Origin: Acidimicrobiia bacterium
GTDB taxonomy: Bacteria > Actinomycetota > Acidimicrobiia > Acidimicrobiales > Bin134
Direction of reading: 5' to 3'
Assembly: GCA_022822905.1 (NCBI GenBank)
Contig: JAJDYE010000040.1
Location: forward strand, 1-64,000
DNA length: 64,000 nucleotides
The position numbers and the translations under genes were made by a program. Shown here in pieces: positions 8,113 to 16,605 of the stretch. How positions within the stretch are numbered: position 1 is the first letter of the stretch; each line of letters begins with the position of its first letter. Under the pieces are notes generated by a model that was not told the DNA's origin, made no database searches, and was given only the letters and a program-made list of their open reading frames with translations.

Positions 8113-10455
8113 GTGGCGATTGGCGAGGCCGGGACAGGCGCTTTGCGCCGGGGCGAGCTGCTTGCCGACCGCGCCATGGTGGGAGCGGTTCTGTGCCGTG
8201 CGCTGGCCCGGCGCGTCGACGAGTGGCTCCAGGGCATCTTCTCAGCCGAGGTGGCCGACCCCGAGGGCATCGCGCTGGTGGCGGTGGGCGGGTACGGCCG
8301 ATCTGAGCTGTGCCCCTATAGCGACATCGACCTGCTGCTGTTGCACCGCGATCGCCCTGACATCGGCGAGGTCGCCCCCCGGCTGTGGTATCCCATCTGG
8401 GACGAGGGTCTCAAGCTCGGCCATTCGGCGCGAACACCTCGGGAGACCCGGGATTTGGCCAAGACCGACCTGGACACGGCCACATCGCTGATGGACGCCC
8501 GCCATATCGCGGGCGATGCCGACCTGACTGCCGATCTGACTGCCGACAACGCCAGCCAGTGGCGGCGCGGCGCCCGGCGGTGGCTCCCCTTGCTGGCCCA
8601 GGGAGTGGCCGAGCGCCATCGGCGCAGCGGCGAGGTGGCGTTCAAGCTGGAGCCCGACCTCAAGCAGGGGCGGGGAGGGCTGCGAGACGTGCATGCGCTT
8701 CGGTGGGCCGAAGAGGGCGTGTTCGAGATGGACGAAGCCGACAGCCGCGAGCTGCGGGCCGACTACGAGGTGATCCTGGCTGCCCGGGTCGAGTTGCACC
8801 GCACCACCGATCGCCCCGGCGACCAGCTTCTGCTCCAAGAGCAGGATGGGGTGGCCGCCGCGCTGGACTATGCCGATGCCGATGAGCTGATGGGCGCCAT
8901 CGCCAGCTCGGCCCGGTCGATTGCCTGGCGCAGCGACGAGATATGGGCCTGGCTGCGGGATTCCGAGCTCCCCCCCGAGTGGCGTCGCCGGCTGCGTCGC
9001 CGTACCAGCCGAAACAACACGGAGTTGGATGCCGGTGTGGAGGTGCATGAGGGCCGGGCGGTGCTGGCCGCCGACGCTGATGCCGCCGATCCCTGCACCG
9101 CTCTGCGCTTGGCCCGGGCGGCTGCCGCCCATGGGCTGCGTATGGACCGCAACAGCCTGGAGTGCCTTCAAGAGCAGATGGCCCCCATGCCTGATCGGTG
9201 GCCCGGCGAAGCCCGCAAGGCGTTCGTGGACATGCTGCTGACCGGCGCCGCCGCTCCACCGGTGATCGAGGCGTTGGACCAGATGGACCTTTTCGTGCGC
9301 ATCCTGCCCGAGTGGGCGCCCAATCGCAGCCGTCCCCAGCGCAACGCCTACCACCAGTTCACCGTGGATCGGCACTTGTGCGAGGCCGCCGCTTTGGCCG
9401 CCGATCTGGTCGACCGGGTGGATCGCCCCGACCTGTTGGTGGTGGGGGCCCTGCTCCACGACATCGGCAAGGGCTACCCCGGCGACCACACCGAGGTGGG
9501 TATGGAGTTGGTGGCCGACATCGCCCACCGGATGGGGTATCCGCCCACCGACGTGGACGTGCTGGTGGCCATGGTGGAGCACCATCTGCTGCTGCCCGAC
9601 GTAGCCACCCGGCGCGACCTGGAAGATCCCGACACCATCGCCGACGTTGCCCGCCAGGCCCGCTCGGTGGAGACCCTGCGCCTTCTGGGAGCGCTCACCG
9701 AGGCCGATTCGGTGGCCACCGGCCCTTCGGCGTGGAGCGCTTGGAAGGCCAGCCTGGTACGCGAGCTGGTGGCCCGCTGCGCTCACGTGATGGAGGGCGG
9801 CGACATCGACGAGATCACGTCGAGGTTCCCCACCCCCGAGCAGCGGGGGATGATGGAGGCCGGCGAGCGATTGGTGCTGGGCGAAGGCGACACCCTGTTG
9901 GTGATCGCCCCCGACCAGCACGGCATGTTCTCCCGCGTGGCGGGAGCGCTGGCGCTGAGCGGTCTGCGGGTGCTTCTGGCTGCGGCCCACTCTGAGTATG
10001 GGATGGCGCTGGAGCGGTTCCAGGTGGAGAGCACCTTGGGCCTGGAAATCGACTGGTCCCAGGTCACCGCCTATGTGGAGCAGGCCCTGGCCGGCCGATT
10101 GGCGATCGAGGCCCGATTGGCCGAGCGGATCAGCACCTACGAGGTGGAGCCCGACTTCAGCCCCCGGCCGGTTATCGCCCCCAAGGTGACCGTGGACAAC
10201 GATTCCTCCTCCACCGCCACCATCATCGAGCTGGCCGCCCAGGCCCGCATCGGCCTGCTGAGCCGGGTTACCAGCGCCCTGTCGCAGCTCGGGCTGGACA
10301 TCCTCAGCGCCAAGGCGCAAGACCTGGGCGGGGATGTGGTCCACGCCTATTACGTGCGCGACGGCGAGGGGAGCAAGGTGACCGATCCAGACCACATCAA
10401 CGAGATCAATCTGGCCCTTCAGCACGCCATCGATACCTGCTCTACCCGGGTATGA
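8113..10455 (+). CDS. glnD: PII uridylyltransferase/uridylyl-removing enzyme GlnD
   Basis: 780 aa bifunctional nitrogen sensor that modifies PII protein according to glutamine level. The nucleotidyltransferase motif GGYGRSELCPYSDIDLLLL lies at residues 59-77, followed by the PII-uridylyltransferase helical domain. An HD domain with LLHDIGKGYPGDHTEVG is near residue 449, and two ACT domains occupy about 595-670 and 700-780 (ELAAQARIGLLSRVTSALSQ). The start is GTG at 8113. It is somewhat shorter than the enterobacterial enzyme (about 890 aa), as in other actinobacteria. No glnB/glnK is adjacent. Confidence 0.95.
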   Translation: MAIGEAGTGALRRGELLADRAMVGAVLCRALARRVDEWLQGIFSAEVADPEGIALVAVGGYGRSELCPYSDIDLLLLHRDRPDIGEVAPRLWYPIWDEGLKLGHSARTPRETRDLAKTDLDTATSLMDARHIAGDADLTADLTADNASQWRRGARRWLPLLAQGVAERHRRSGEVAFKLEPDLKQGRGGLRDVHALRWAEEGVFEMDEADSRELRADYEVILAARVELHRTTDRPGDQLLLQEQDGVAAALDYADADELMGAIASSARSIAWRSDEIWAWLRDSELPPEWRRRLRRRTSRNNTELDAGVEVHEGRAVLAADADAADPCTALRLARAAAAHGLRMDRNSLECLQEQMAPMPDRWPGEARKAFVDMLLTGAAAPPVIEALDQMDLFVRILPEWAPNRSRPQRNAYHQFTVDRHLCEAAALAADLVDRVDRPDLLVVGALLHDIGKGYPGDHTEVGMELVADIAHRMGYPPTDVDVLVAMVEHHLLLPDVATRRDLEDPDTIADVARQARSVETLRLLGALTEADSVATGPSAWSAWKASLVRELVARCAHVMEGGDIDEITSRFPTPEQRGMMEAGERLVLGEGDTLLVIAPDQHGMFSRVAGALALSGLRVLLAAAHSEYGMALERFQVESTLGLEIDWSQVTAYVEQALAGRLAIEARLAERISTYEVEPDFSPRPVIAPKVTVDNDSSSTATIIELAAQARIGLLSRVTSALSQLGLDILSAKAQDLGGDVVHAYYVRDGEGSKVTDPDHINEINLALQHAIDTCSTRV

Positions 10456-10480
10456 GGGCGGTTGGGACCATCTAGCGGCC

Positions 10481-11176
10481 ATGACTGACGAAGGCCGGGC
10501 CGTAGTAGGGGAAGGCGACCTGAGGCGGTGGTCGGAGGCCCTGGCCGGGATCGCCCGCACCGGTCTGGCCTTCACCGACAACAAGTACGAGCAGGAGCGG
10601 TTCGAGGAGGTGCTGCATGTGGCCGCCGACATGGCCGCCGCGCTGAGCACGGGCTGGACGCCCGACAACTTCGTGGCCGAGTGGATGAAGTCGGTGGGCG
10701 ACGGTGTTCCCGGCTACGTCACCCCCAAGGTGGCGGTGGGCGCGGTGGTGGGCAACAACGACGGTGAGATCCTGCTGGTGCAGCGGGCTGACTCCGGGGT
10801 GTGGCTGTACCCCACCGGCTGGGCCGACGTGGGCTACTCCCCCTCAGAGGTGGTGGTGAAGGAGGTGCTGGAGGAGACCGGCATTGTCTGCGAGGTGGAG
10901 CGGCCCATCGCCATCCACGACGGCCTGCGCCGGGGATTCACCACCGTGCCGATGTACTCAATGGTGTTCTTGTGCCGGGCGGTGGGCGGCCAACTCGATC
11001 CCCACCCCCTGGAGTGCAGCGATGTTGGATTCTTCGGCCCCGACAACCTCCCCGACGGCGTACACGGCAGCGACTGGTGGCTGTCCCACTCCTTCGCCGC
11101 CATCCGCGGCGAACCCATAGAATTCCTCTTCGACCACCCCCGCACCCCACCCTGGCGCAACGGCCGAGCCGATTAG
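10481..11176 (+). CDS. Nudix hydrolase with N-terminal helical domain
   Basis: 231 aa. An N-terminal helical domain (residues about 1-75, FEEVLHVAADMAAALSTGWT) precedes a Nudix domain. The Nudix box is DVGYSPSEVVVKEVLEETGI (about residues 112-131), carrying the metal-binding E-x-x-E-E-T-G core. This two-domain type is common among predicted ADP-ribose or nucleoside diphosphate-sugar pyrophosphatases of actinobacteria; the substrate cannot be deduced. ATG at 10481 follows glnD by 25 bases, so it may share its transcript. Confidence 0.85.
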   Translation: MTDEGRAVVGEGDLRRWSEALAGIARTGLAFTDNKYEQERFEEVLHVAADMAAALSTGWTPDNFVAEWMKSVGDGVPGYVTPKVAVGAVVGNNDGEILLVQRADSGVWLYPTGWADVGYSPSEVVVKEVLEETGIVCEVERPIAIHDGLRRGFTTVPMYSMVFLCRAVGGQLDPHPLECSDVGFFGPDNLPDGVHGSDWWLSHSFAAIRGEPIEFLFDHPRTPPWRNGRAD

Positions 11177-11270
11177 CAGCACGCACCCTCCCAACCAAGT
11201 TGTCACCGAGCGGGAGTAGGGTGCGGCTTCTTATTGGCGCGAGGAGGCGGCCTGCAAATACCCAAGGAGT

Positions 11271-11288
11271 CGTAACACAGGTGTTACG
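11271..11288. promoter_or_regulatory. Perfect palindrome, likely operator of the HTH-methyltransferase
   Basis: CGTAACAC-AG-GTGTTACG forms two perfect eight-base arms around two bases and ends 11 bases before the ATG of the MT-A70 gene. A TTAGAT hexamer at 11290-11295 could be a -10 element for a nearly leaderless mRNA. Because the downstream protein has its own N-terminal HTH domain, autoregulation through this site is the natural inference. Confidence 0.55.
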
Positions 11289-11299
11289 GTTAGATTCGG

Positions 11300-12151
11300 A
11301 TGGAGTCGAAGTTGTTGTTGAAGGAGTTGGACGAAGCTCGTCGGAGGGCGGGGTTGTCCAAGACTGAACTGGCTCGGTTGGCGGGGACGCAGCCAGCGGC
11401 CGTGCGGCGGCTGTTCTCGGGGAACGGGCACAATCCTCAGATTTCTACTGTGGCTGCCCTAGCTGAGGTTCTTGGGCATGAGGTTCGAGTCGTGCCCAAG
11501 TCGAGAGAAGAATTGGCAGCTGCCGCCGAGAGGGCGACGGGAACTGTGTCAGCCGCAGACGAGCTCCGTGGTGTAGAAGGAGGGCCGTTTTCGACGATCT
11601 TGGCCGATCCGCCGTGGCGATTTATGAATCGCACTGGAAAGGTAGCGCCGGAACATCGGCGGCTTTCCCGATACGACACGATGACCACTGCGGAGATCCG
11701 GGCGCTACCGATATCAGAGGTCGTGACTGAGAACGCCCACCTCTATCTGTGGGTGCCCAATGCGCTCATCTCCGATGGGCTCCAGGTCTTGGAGTCGTGG
11801 GGGTTTACCTACAAGTCGAACATTGTGTGGGCGAAGCGGCGCAAGGACGGTGGGCCAGACGGTCGAGGTGTGGGCTTTTACTTCCGCAACGTGACAGAGC
11901 TGATTCTGTTCGGGGTGCGAGGCAGCATGAGGACGCTGCCCCCTGGCCGTCGCCAAGTGAACATGATCGAGACCCGGAAGCGGGAGCATTCCCGCAAGCC
12001 TGATGAGCAGTACGACATCATCGAAGACTGCTCTCCCGGGCCATATCTGGAGCTGTTTGCCCGCTACTCCAGGCCAGACTGGGTGTCCTGGGGTCTTGAA
12101 GCCGACGAGGAGGTCACTCCGCGAGGCCAGCTCTATCCTGCCTACAGCTGA
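11300..12151 (+). CDS. MT-A70 family DNA adenine methyltransferase with N-terminal HTH domain
   Basis: 283 aa. Residues about 1-60 form an XRE-type helix-turn-helix (RRRAGLSKTELARLAGTQPA, then ISTVAALAEVLGHEVRV). A linker follows, and then an MT-A70 methyltransferase with the catalytic DPPW tetrad at residues 103-106 (TILADPPWRF) and the conserved LYLWVPNAL and KSNIVWAKRRKDG blocks. It probably methylates adenine-N6 to protect host DNA from the BglII-type nuclease encoded tail-to-tail 20 bp away. The HTH could make the methylase its own repressor through the palindrome at 11271-11288, as known for other HTH-bearing modification enzymes. GC content is lower than in the flanking genes. Confidence 0.88.
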   Translation: MESKLLLKELDEARRRAGLSKTELARLAGTQPAAVRRLFSGNGHNPQISTVAALAEVLGHEVRVVPKSREELAAAAERATGTVSAADELRGVEGGPFSTILADPPWRFMNRTGKVAPEHRRLSRYDTMTTAEIRALPISEVVTENAHLYLWVPNALISDGLQVLESWGFTYKSNIVWAKRRKDGGPDGRGVGFYFRNVTELILFGVRGSMRTLPPGRRQVNMIETRKREHSRKPDEQYDIIEDCSPGPYLELFARYSRPDWVSWGLEADEEVTPRGQLYPAYS

Positions 12152-12170
12152 GCCGACAGATGATGAAGTG

Positions 12171-13040
12171 CTATTGGCTTGAGACGGGCGGCATCAGCGC
12201 AAAAGCCTCATTCCTGAGCTCGTCATAATCAGACTTCGCCTCGCTCCAACTTGAATATTCCAGTTCTCGCCAATTGGCCTTTAGGTCTTCTGCATCGTCT
12301 AGAACGTCTCGGACTTGGTAGGCCAGTTCGATGCCCTCGATCTTCTCGGGGCGGATCCCGATGAGAAGCAACGGGCATTCACCGCCGCCGCCCAAGTTAA
12401 CTCTCGGGACCAGCTTGTCCCAGTGAGTGCTTGACGTTCCGTACTTGAAGCCACCGTCTTTGCTTTGAATGACCTTGGAAATCAGATCTTGAAGGTCGGC
12501 GCTTCGCGTGACGATCACTCCTACGGCGATAGCCCCCTCGTGGTGCAACGCTTGGAAGTTGATGAGGTCTCGGTCGAAGAATGGGTCTTTGTTGTTCCAC
12601 TCCATCTCGACGGCTATTCCAGGTAGCGGCTGCTCCAAGGAGCCGAGGCCGAACATGTCGATCTCGTGGCCTCTGACTTTCGAGACGGGAGCCACATTCC
12701 CCTCGAACCCGAGGGCCTTCTCGATGGTTATGTTCTGTTTCCCCCAGACGGTCTGCCCATCTTCTTGTTGGTCCGCCAAAGACTGGTCGAACCGGGCGAC
12801 AAAGACTGTTCTACCGCCGCCGCCTGATCTCAGCTCATCAAGGGTTGGCTTAAATTGCTCGAGTGCCCTCGTCAGATCGCGGAATCGGCCGGGGAACGCC
12901 TCTTTGAGGATCACGTCAGCGTAACGGGTTGCCTTGTAGTCGTATCCGTAGGGAAGCCCGCTGACCGTGATGTCCCGGACTTGACCTGCGAGGTCTACGA
13001 CATCGTCTGCCTCAGGAACAGCTTCATCGTCTTGTTCCAC
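12171..13040 (-). CDS. BglII/BstYI-family type II restriction endonuclease
   Basis: 289 aa. The central block contains RGHEIDMFGLG (Asp128) and AVEMEWNNKDPFFDRDLINF (Glu145, Glu147), matching the PD-(D/E)xE-type active site of the BglII/BamHI/BstYI fold and the very characteristic EWNNKDPFFDRDL signature of BglII-like enzymes. This is followed by FQALHHEGAIAVGVIVTRS, also a family landmark. GTG at 13040 is the start, 14 bases after the PAC2 gene ends, so it may be expressed from that promoter. It converges with the MT-A70 methylase, and the two together look like a complete type II restriction-modification system. Recognition site is unknown; BglII-like enzymes usually cut GATC-centred sites. 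Confidence 0.85.
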   Translation of the reverse strand: MEQDDEAVPEADDVVDLAGQVRDITVSGLPYGYDYKATRYADVILKEAFPGRFRDLTRALEQFKPTLDELRSGGGGRTVFVARFDQSLADQQEDGQTVWGKQNITIEKALGFEGNVAPVSKVRGHEIDMFGLGSLEQPLPGIAVEMEWNNKDPFFDRDLINFQALHHEGAIAVGVIVTRSADLQDLISKVIQSKDGGFKYGTSSTHWDKLVPRVNLGGGGECPLLLIGIRPEKIEGIELAYQVRDVLDDAEDLKANWRELEYSSWSEAKSDYDELRNEAFALMPPVSSQ

Positions 13041-13054
13041 AGCAGCGATGGTAG

Positions 13055-13945
13055 TCAGCTGGGCTGGTCGCGGAGGAACTGCTCTATCTGGTCGACGAAT
13101 TCGCCGGGGTCGGTGGAGCGCATCTCCTCTATTTCGCCGTTCTCTTCGGCTTCCCGGTCGTAGGCGCTCTCCAGTTCGGCGATGTAGTCGGAGGTCTCGT
13201 CGGCTTGGTCGGCCAGCTCGGACACATGGCGTTCGTAGCTTTCGGCCATCTCCTCAAGCTCCGAGGTGTCGGGGGAGAGGTCGAGCAGGGTTCCCAGCCT
13301 TCGCACCAGGGCGAGAGAGGCTTTGGGCGAGGGGATCTCCGAGGCGTAGCCCGGCACCGCAGCCCACAGTGAGGCGGTGTTCAGCCCGGCGGTGGCACAG
13401 GCGTTGTGGAGCACGCCCACGATGCCGGTGGGGCCCTCATAGCTGGAGGGGGTGAGGCCCAGTTGGGCTGCCATCTCGGGGTCGTCGCTGCTGCCGTAAA
13501 TGGGGGTGGGCCGGGTGTGGGGGACGTCGGTCAACAGCGCCCCCAGGGTGACCACCAGCGGGCTGTCGAGCCGCTGGGCCATGTCCACGATCTGCTGGGC
13601 GAAGGTCCGCCACTTGAGCTGAGGCTCAGTGCCCACCAGCAGGGCCAACTCGGTGTCGGCGCCGTCGGGCGTCTCGGCGCCGGTCACGGTGGCTGCCATC
13701 AGGTCGTTGCTGGGCCAGATCAACGACCGGGAGCCGTCGTCCTCCAAGTGAAGCCGGGGGCGAGTGTCAGCGAAGTCGTAGAACGGCTCGGGGTCCAGCG
13801 TGGCCACCTCGGTGGTCTCCCAGCGGCTGGCCAGCCAGGCCAGTGCCCCAGAGGCGGCATCGCCCGCGTCGTTCCAACCGGTGAAGGCAGCTACGAACGC
13901 CGGCCGCTTGCGGGGGGACTCATCCACCCAGGTGATAAAGTCCAT
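13055..13945 (-). CDS. PAC2 family protein
   Basis: 296 aa. The N-terminal block RPAFVAAFTGWNDAGDAASGA is the hallmark of the PAC2 (proteasome assembly chaperone-like, formerly DUF75) family, and the region PTGIVGVLHNACATAGLNTASLWAAVPGY continues the fold. The last 60 residues are strongly acidic and probably a coiled coil (ELEEMAESYERHVSELADQA). Actinobacterial members are predicted ATP-grasp- or proteasome-associated chaperones with no firm role. It is divergent from the GNAT gene, with only 40 bases between starts. Confidence 0.88.
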   Translation of the reverse strand: MDFITWVDESPRKRPAFVAAFTGWNDAGDAASGALAWLASRWETTEVATLDPEPFYDFADTRPRLHLEDDGSRSLIWPSNDLMAATVTGAETPDGADTELALLVGTEPQLKWRTFAQQIVDMAQRLDSPLVVTLGALLTDVPHTRPTPIYGSSDDPEMAAQLGLTPSSYEGPTGIVGVLHNACATAGLNTASLWAAVPGYASEIPSPKASLALVRRLGTLLDLSPDTSELEEMAESYERHVSELADQADETSDYIAELESAYDREAEENGEIEEMRSTDPGEFVDQIEQFLRDQPS

Positions 13946-13985
13946 GACCTGAACCTACTGGCTATTGCAGGTAATCTCAGCACTC

Positions 13986-14417
13986 ATGGCGATTGAGATA
14001 GCCGAGGCCTCAGAGGTCACGGATGAGTTGGTGGAGGCCTTTGAGCGGCTGATCCCCCAGCTCTCATCATCCAACCCCCCGCCGTCAAAGAAGGCGTTGG
14101 CTGAGATTATAGCCAGTGGATCAACAAAGCTGCTGATTGCCCGGGACCACGGTGCCATCGTCGGCGGTCTTACCCTGGTGCTTGTCCGCATACCTACCAA
14201 GGTGCGGGCCGTCATCGAGGATGTCGTAGTGGACGAGGAGTTCAGGGGCCAGGGGGTGGGCTGGGCGCTTAACGAAGCGGCATTGAAGCTGGCCCTCGAA
14301 GCCGGTGCAGCGAACGTGGAGTTGACCTCTCGCCCGTCTAGGGAAGCAGCCAACAACCTCTACCGGCGGCTTGGCTTCGAAGTGCGTGACACCAACGTCT
14401 ACCGCTACATATTTTAG
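13986..14417 (+). CDS. GNAT family N-acetyltransferase
   Basis: 143 aa. Motif A is VVVDEEFRGQGVGWALNEAA with the acetyl-CoA pyrophosphate loop RGQGVG, and the C-terminal motif B region reads NNLYRRLGFEVRDTNVYRY. The single-domain layout and length are normal for GNAT enzymes. ATG at 13986 is preferred over an in-frame TTG at 13965. The acceptor substrate is unknown. Confidence 0.9.
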   Translation: MAIEIAEASEVTDELVEAFERLIPQLSSSNPPPSKKALAEIIASGSTKLLIARDHGAIVGGLTLVLVRIPTKVRAVIEDVVVDEEFRGQGVGWALNEAALKLALEAGAANVELTSRPSREAANNLYRRLGFEVRDTNVYRYIF

Positions 14418-14432
14418 TTGTATGCCGATCGG

Positions 14433-15443
14433 CTAGTTGCCGTTGACGCTGACCGGGACTTCGTTGGGGAAGTGGCAGGCCACGAAGTGGTCGGGGGCGA
14501 TCTCCCGGAGCTCTGGCTCCTCTTCTGAGCACAGATCCTGCACTTTCTCGCATCGGGTGCGGAACCGGCAGCCTGAGGGGGGATTTATGGGGGAAGGCAG
14601 CTCCCCGGTGATCTGCCGGTCGGATACCGGGTGATCAGGGTCGGGCTCCGGGATGGAGGCCAACAGCACGTCGGTGTAGGGGTGGGCGGGGTGGGCGTAG
14701 AGGGTGTCGGGCCCGGCCACCTCGCACACCTTGCCCAGATACATCACCACCACCCGGTCGGACACGTTCTTGACCACGGCCAGATCGTGGGCGATGAACA
14801 CCAGGGTCAGCCCGTAGCGCTCTTTCATCTCCTCCAACAGATTCAGGATCTGGGCCTGCACCGACACGTCCAGCGCCGACACCGGCTCGTCGCAGATGAT
14901 CACCTTGGGATCGAGCACCAGAGCCCGGGCGATGCAGATGCGCTGACATTGGCCCCCGGAGAACTGATGGGGACGGCGGTCGGAAACCACCTCGGGGTCG
15001 AGCCCCACGGCGTCGAGTACCTCGTTCACTTTCTGGACGGCCGTGTCTCCGGCATCGTTGTGCCAGATGGACAGTCCCTCGGCCACGATGTCCTTCACCT
15101 TGCGCCGGGGGTTCAGCGACGAAATCGGGTCTTGGAAGATCATCTGCATCCGGGTGCGGGTACGGCGCAGATCCTCCTTGGACAACTCCGTCATCTCCAC
15201 GCCGTCGAATCGCACCGATCCCGCCGTGGGCGAGGGCAGCTGCATCATCGCCCGGCCGGTGGTGGACTTGCCGCAGCCCGACTCGCCCACCAAGCCCAGA
15301 GTCTCCCCTTCGAGGATGTCGAAGCTGATGCCCGACACGGCGTGCACCACGGCCCGGCGCCCGGCGGGGAACTCCATCACCAGGTCCTCGACGGAAACCA
15401 GGGCTTCGGTGCCCCTCATATGGACTTTGCCAGTTCCAGCCAT
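14433..15443 (-). CDS. Oligopeptide/dipeptide ABC transporter ATP-binding protein (OppF/DppF type)
   Basis: 336 aa. Walker A GESGCGKST, signature FSGGQCQRICIARAL (a Cys replaces the usual Arg of GGQRQR) and Walker B VIICDEPVSALD are present. The C-terminal oligopeptide-transporter extension with clustered cysteines (SGCRFRTRCEKVQDLC) is complete. The ATG at 15443 has GAGGAGGA about eight bases upstream. It works as a heterodimer with the preceding OppD-type ATPase. No Opp permease or binding-protein gene lies on either side in this window. Confidence 0.92.
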   Translation of the reverse strand: MAGTGKVHMRGTEALVSVEDLVMEFPAGRRAVVHAVSGISFDILEGETLGLVGESGCGKSTTGRAMMQLPSPTAGSVRFDGVEMTELSKEDLRRTRTRMQMIFQDPISSLNPRRKVKDIVAEGLSIWHNDAGDTAVQKVNEVLDAVGLDPEVVSDRRPHQFSGGQCQRICIARALVLDPKVIICDEPVSALDVSVQAQILNLLEEMKERYGLTLVFIAHDLAVVKNVSDRVVVMYLGKVCEVAGPDTLYAHPAHPYTDVLLASIPEPDPDHPVSDRQITGELPSPINPPSGCRFRTRCEKVQDLCSEEEPELREIAPDHFVACHFPNEVPVSVNGN

Positions 15444-15476
15444 TAGTGAGTCCTCCTCGAGAGTGCGATCGCCGGG

Positions 15477-16547
15477 CTAGGAGACCGCGGCGGCGGTCAG
15501 GTCGAGGCCGGCGGCGGTGATTCCCGTTGCCTGGTTGGCGGCCAGCGCTTCGGCGTTTTCTGGTGATCCCACCGGGTAGAAGCAGGCTTGGCGGTGTCCG
15601 GTCTGGCCGGTGTCGAACAGGTCCGGCTCGTCGGTGATGCACTGCTCCTGGGCGTAGCGGCACCGAGGGGCGAACCGGCATCCCACCAGATCGAGAACCA
15701 TGTCGGGCGGCCGGCCGCTGATGGCGTCGAGCCGGGTGTGGCTCTGGTGCTCCACTCGGGGGATCGACTTGAACAGCGCCTCGGTGTAGGGGTGGTTCAT
15801 GTGGTGGAACAGCGTGGTGGTGTCGGCGGTCTCCACCATTTTTCCGGCGTACATCACCCCGATGCGACGGGCTCGGCCGGCCACCACGCCCAAATCGTGG
15901 GTGATGAGGATCATGGCCATGCCCAACTCCTCTTGGAGCGATGCCAGCAGATCGAGGATCTGCTTCTGCACGGTCACATCCAGTGCGGTGGTGGGCTCAT
16001 CGGCGATCAGCAGCTTGGGGTTGCAGGCCAAGGCGATGGCGATGGTCACCCGCTGCCGCATCCCGCCCGATAGCTGATGGGGATACTCCTTGAGCCGCTT
16101 GCGGGGCTCGGGGATGCCCACCTGCACCATGAGCTCCAGAGCCCTCTCCATGGCCTCCTGCTTGGACGCACCAAGGTGGTAGCGGATGGACTCGGTGATC
16201 TGGATGCCCACCTTCTTGACCGGGTTCAATGAGGTCATCGGATCTTGGAAGATCATTGCCATCTGGGTGCCCCAGAAGTGCTTGGCCTCGCTCCGACTCA
16301 GGTTGCGGGTGTCCTTGCCGTCGAAGAACACCTCGGAGCCATCGGGGATGATGGCGTTGCTGGTCAAGATGTTCATGATCGAGCGCACCAGCACCGACTT
16401 GCCCGAACCCGACTCACCCACAATGCCGATGGTCTCGCCCTTGTCCAACGTGAAGCTCACCCCGTCGACTGCCTTCAAGATCCCTCTCGGCGTATCGAAA
16501 TAGGTGCGGAGGTTCTCTACCTCCAAGAGCGGACGCTCAGCTGCCAC
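15477..16547 (-). CDS. Oligopeptide/dipeptide ABC transporter ATP-binding protein (OppD/DppD type)
   Basis: 356 aa. Walker A GESGSGKS, signature [15 protein letters not shown], Walker [13 protein letters not shown] and the C-terminal cysteine-containing tail ([16 protein letters not shown]) are intact. GTG at 16547 follows a G-rich ribosome-binding sequence. It is the first gene of a two-gene unit with the OppF-type gene, 33 bases downstream. The permeases and peptide-binding lipoprotein must be encoded elsewhere, or these ATPases serve another permease. Confidence 0.92.
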   Translation of the reverse strand: MAAERPLLEVENLRTYFDTPRGILKAVDGVSFTLDKGETIGIVGESGSGKSVLVRSIMNILTSNAIIPDGSEVFFDGKDTRNLSRSEAKHFWGTQMAMIFQDPMTSLNPVKKVGIQITESIRYHLGASKQEAMERALELMVQVGIPEPRKRLKEYPHQLSGGMRQRVTIAIALACNPKLLIADEPTTALDVTVQKQILDLLASLQEELGMAMILITHDLGVVAGRARRIGVMYAGKMVETADTTTLFHHMNHPYTEALFKSIPRVEHQSHTRLDAISGRPPDMVLDLVGCRFAPRCRYAQEQCITDEPDLFDTGQTGHRQACFYPVGSPENAEALAANQATGITAAGLDLTAAAVS

Positions 16548-16605
16548 GGCTTTCCCCCCGTCGTTTACGGACTGCCCTCAAACTGGCTGACATGGTAGGC
16601 GAATC

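Noticed and set aside
8242..10668. 808-codon minus-strand frame across glnD
   Set aside because: Antisense to glnD, whose catalytic motifs are intact; product is His/Gly-rich without domains.
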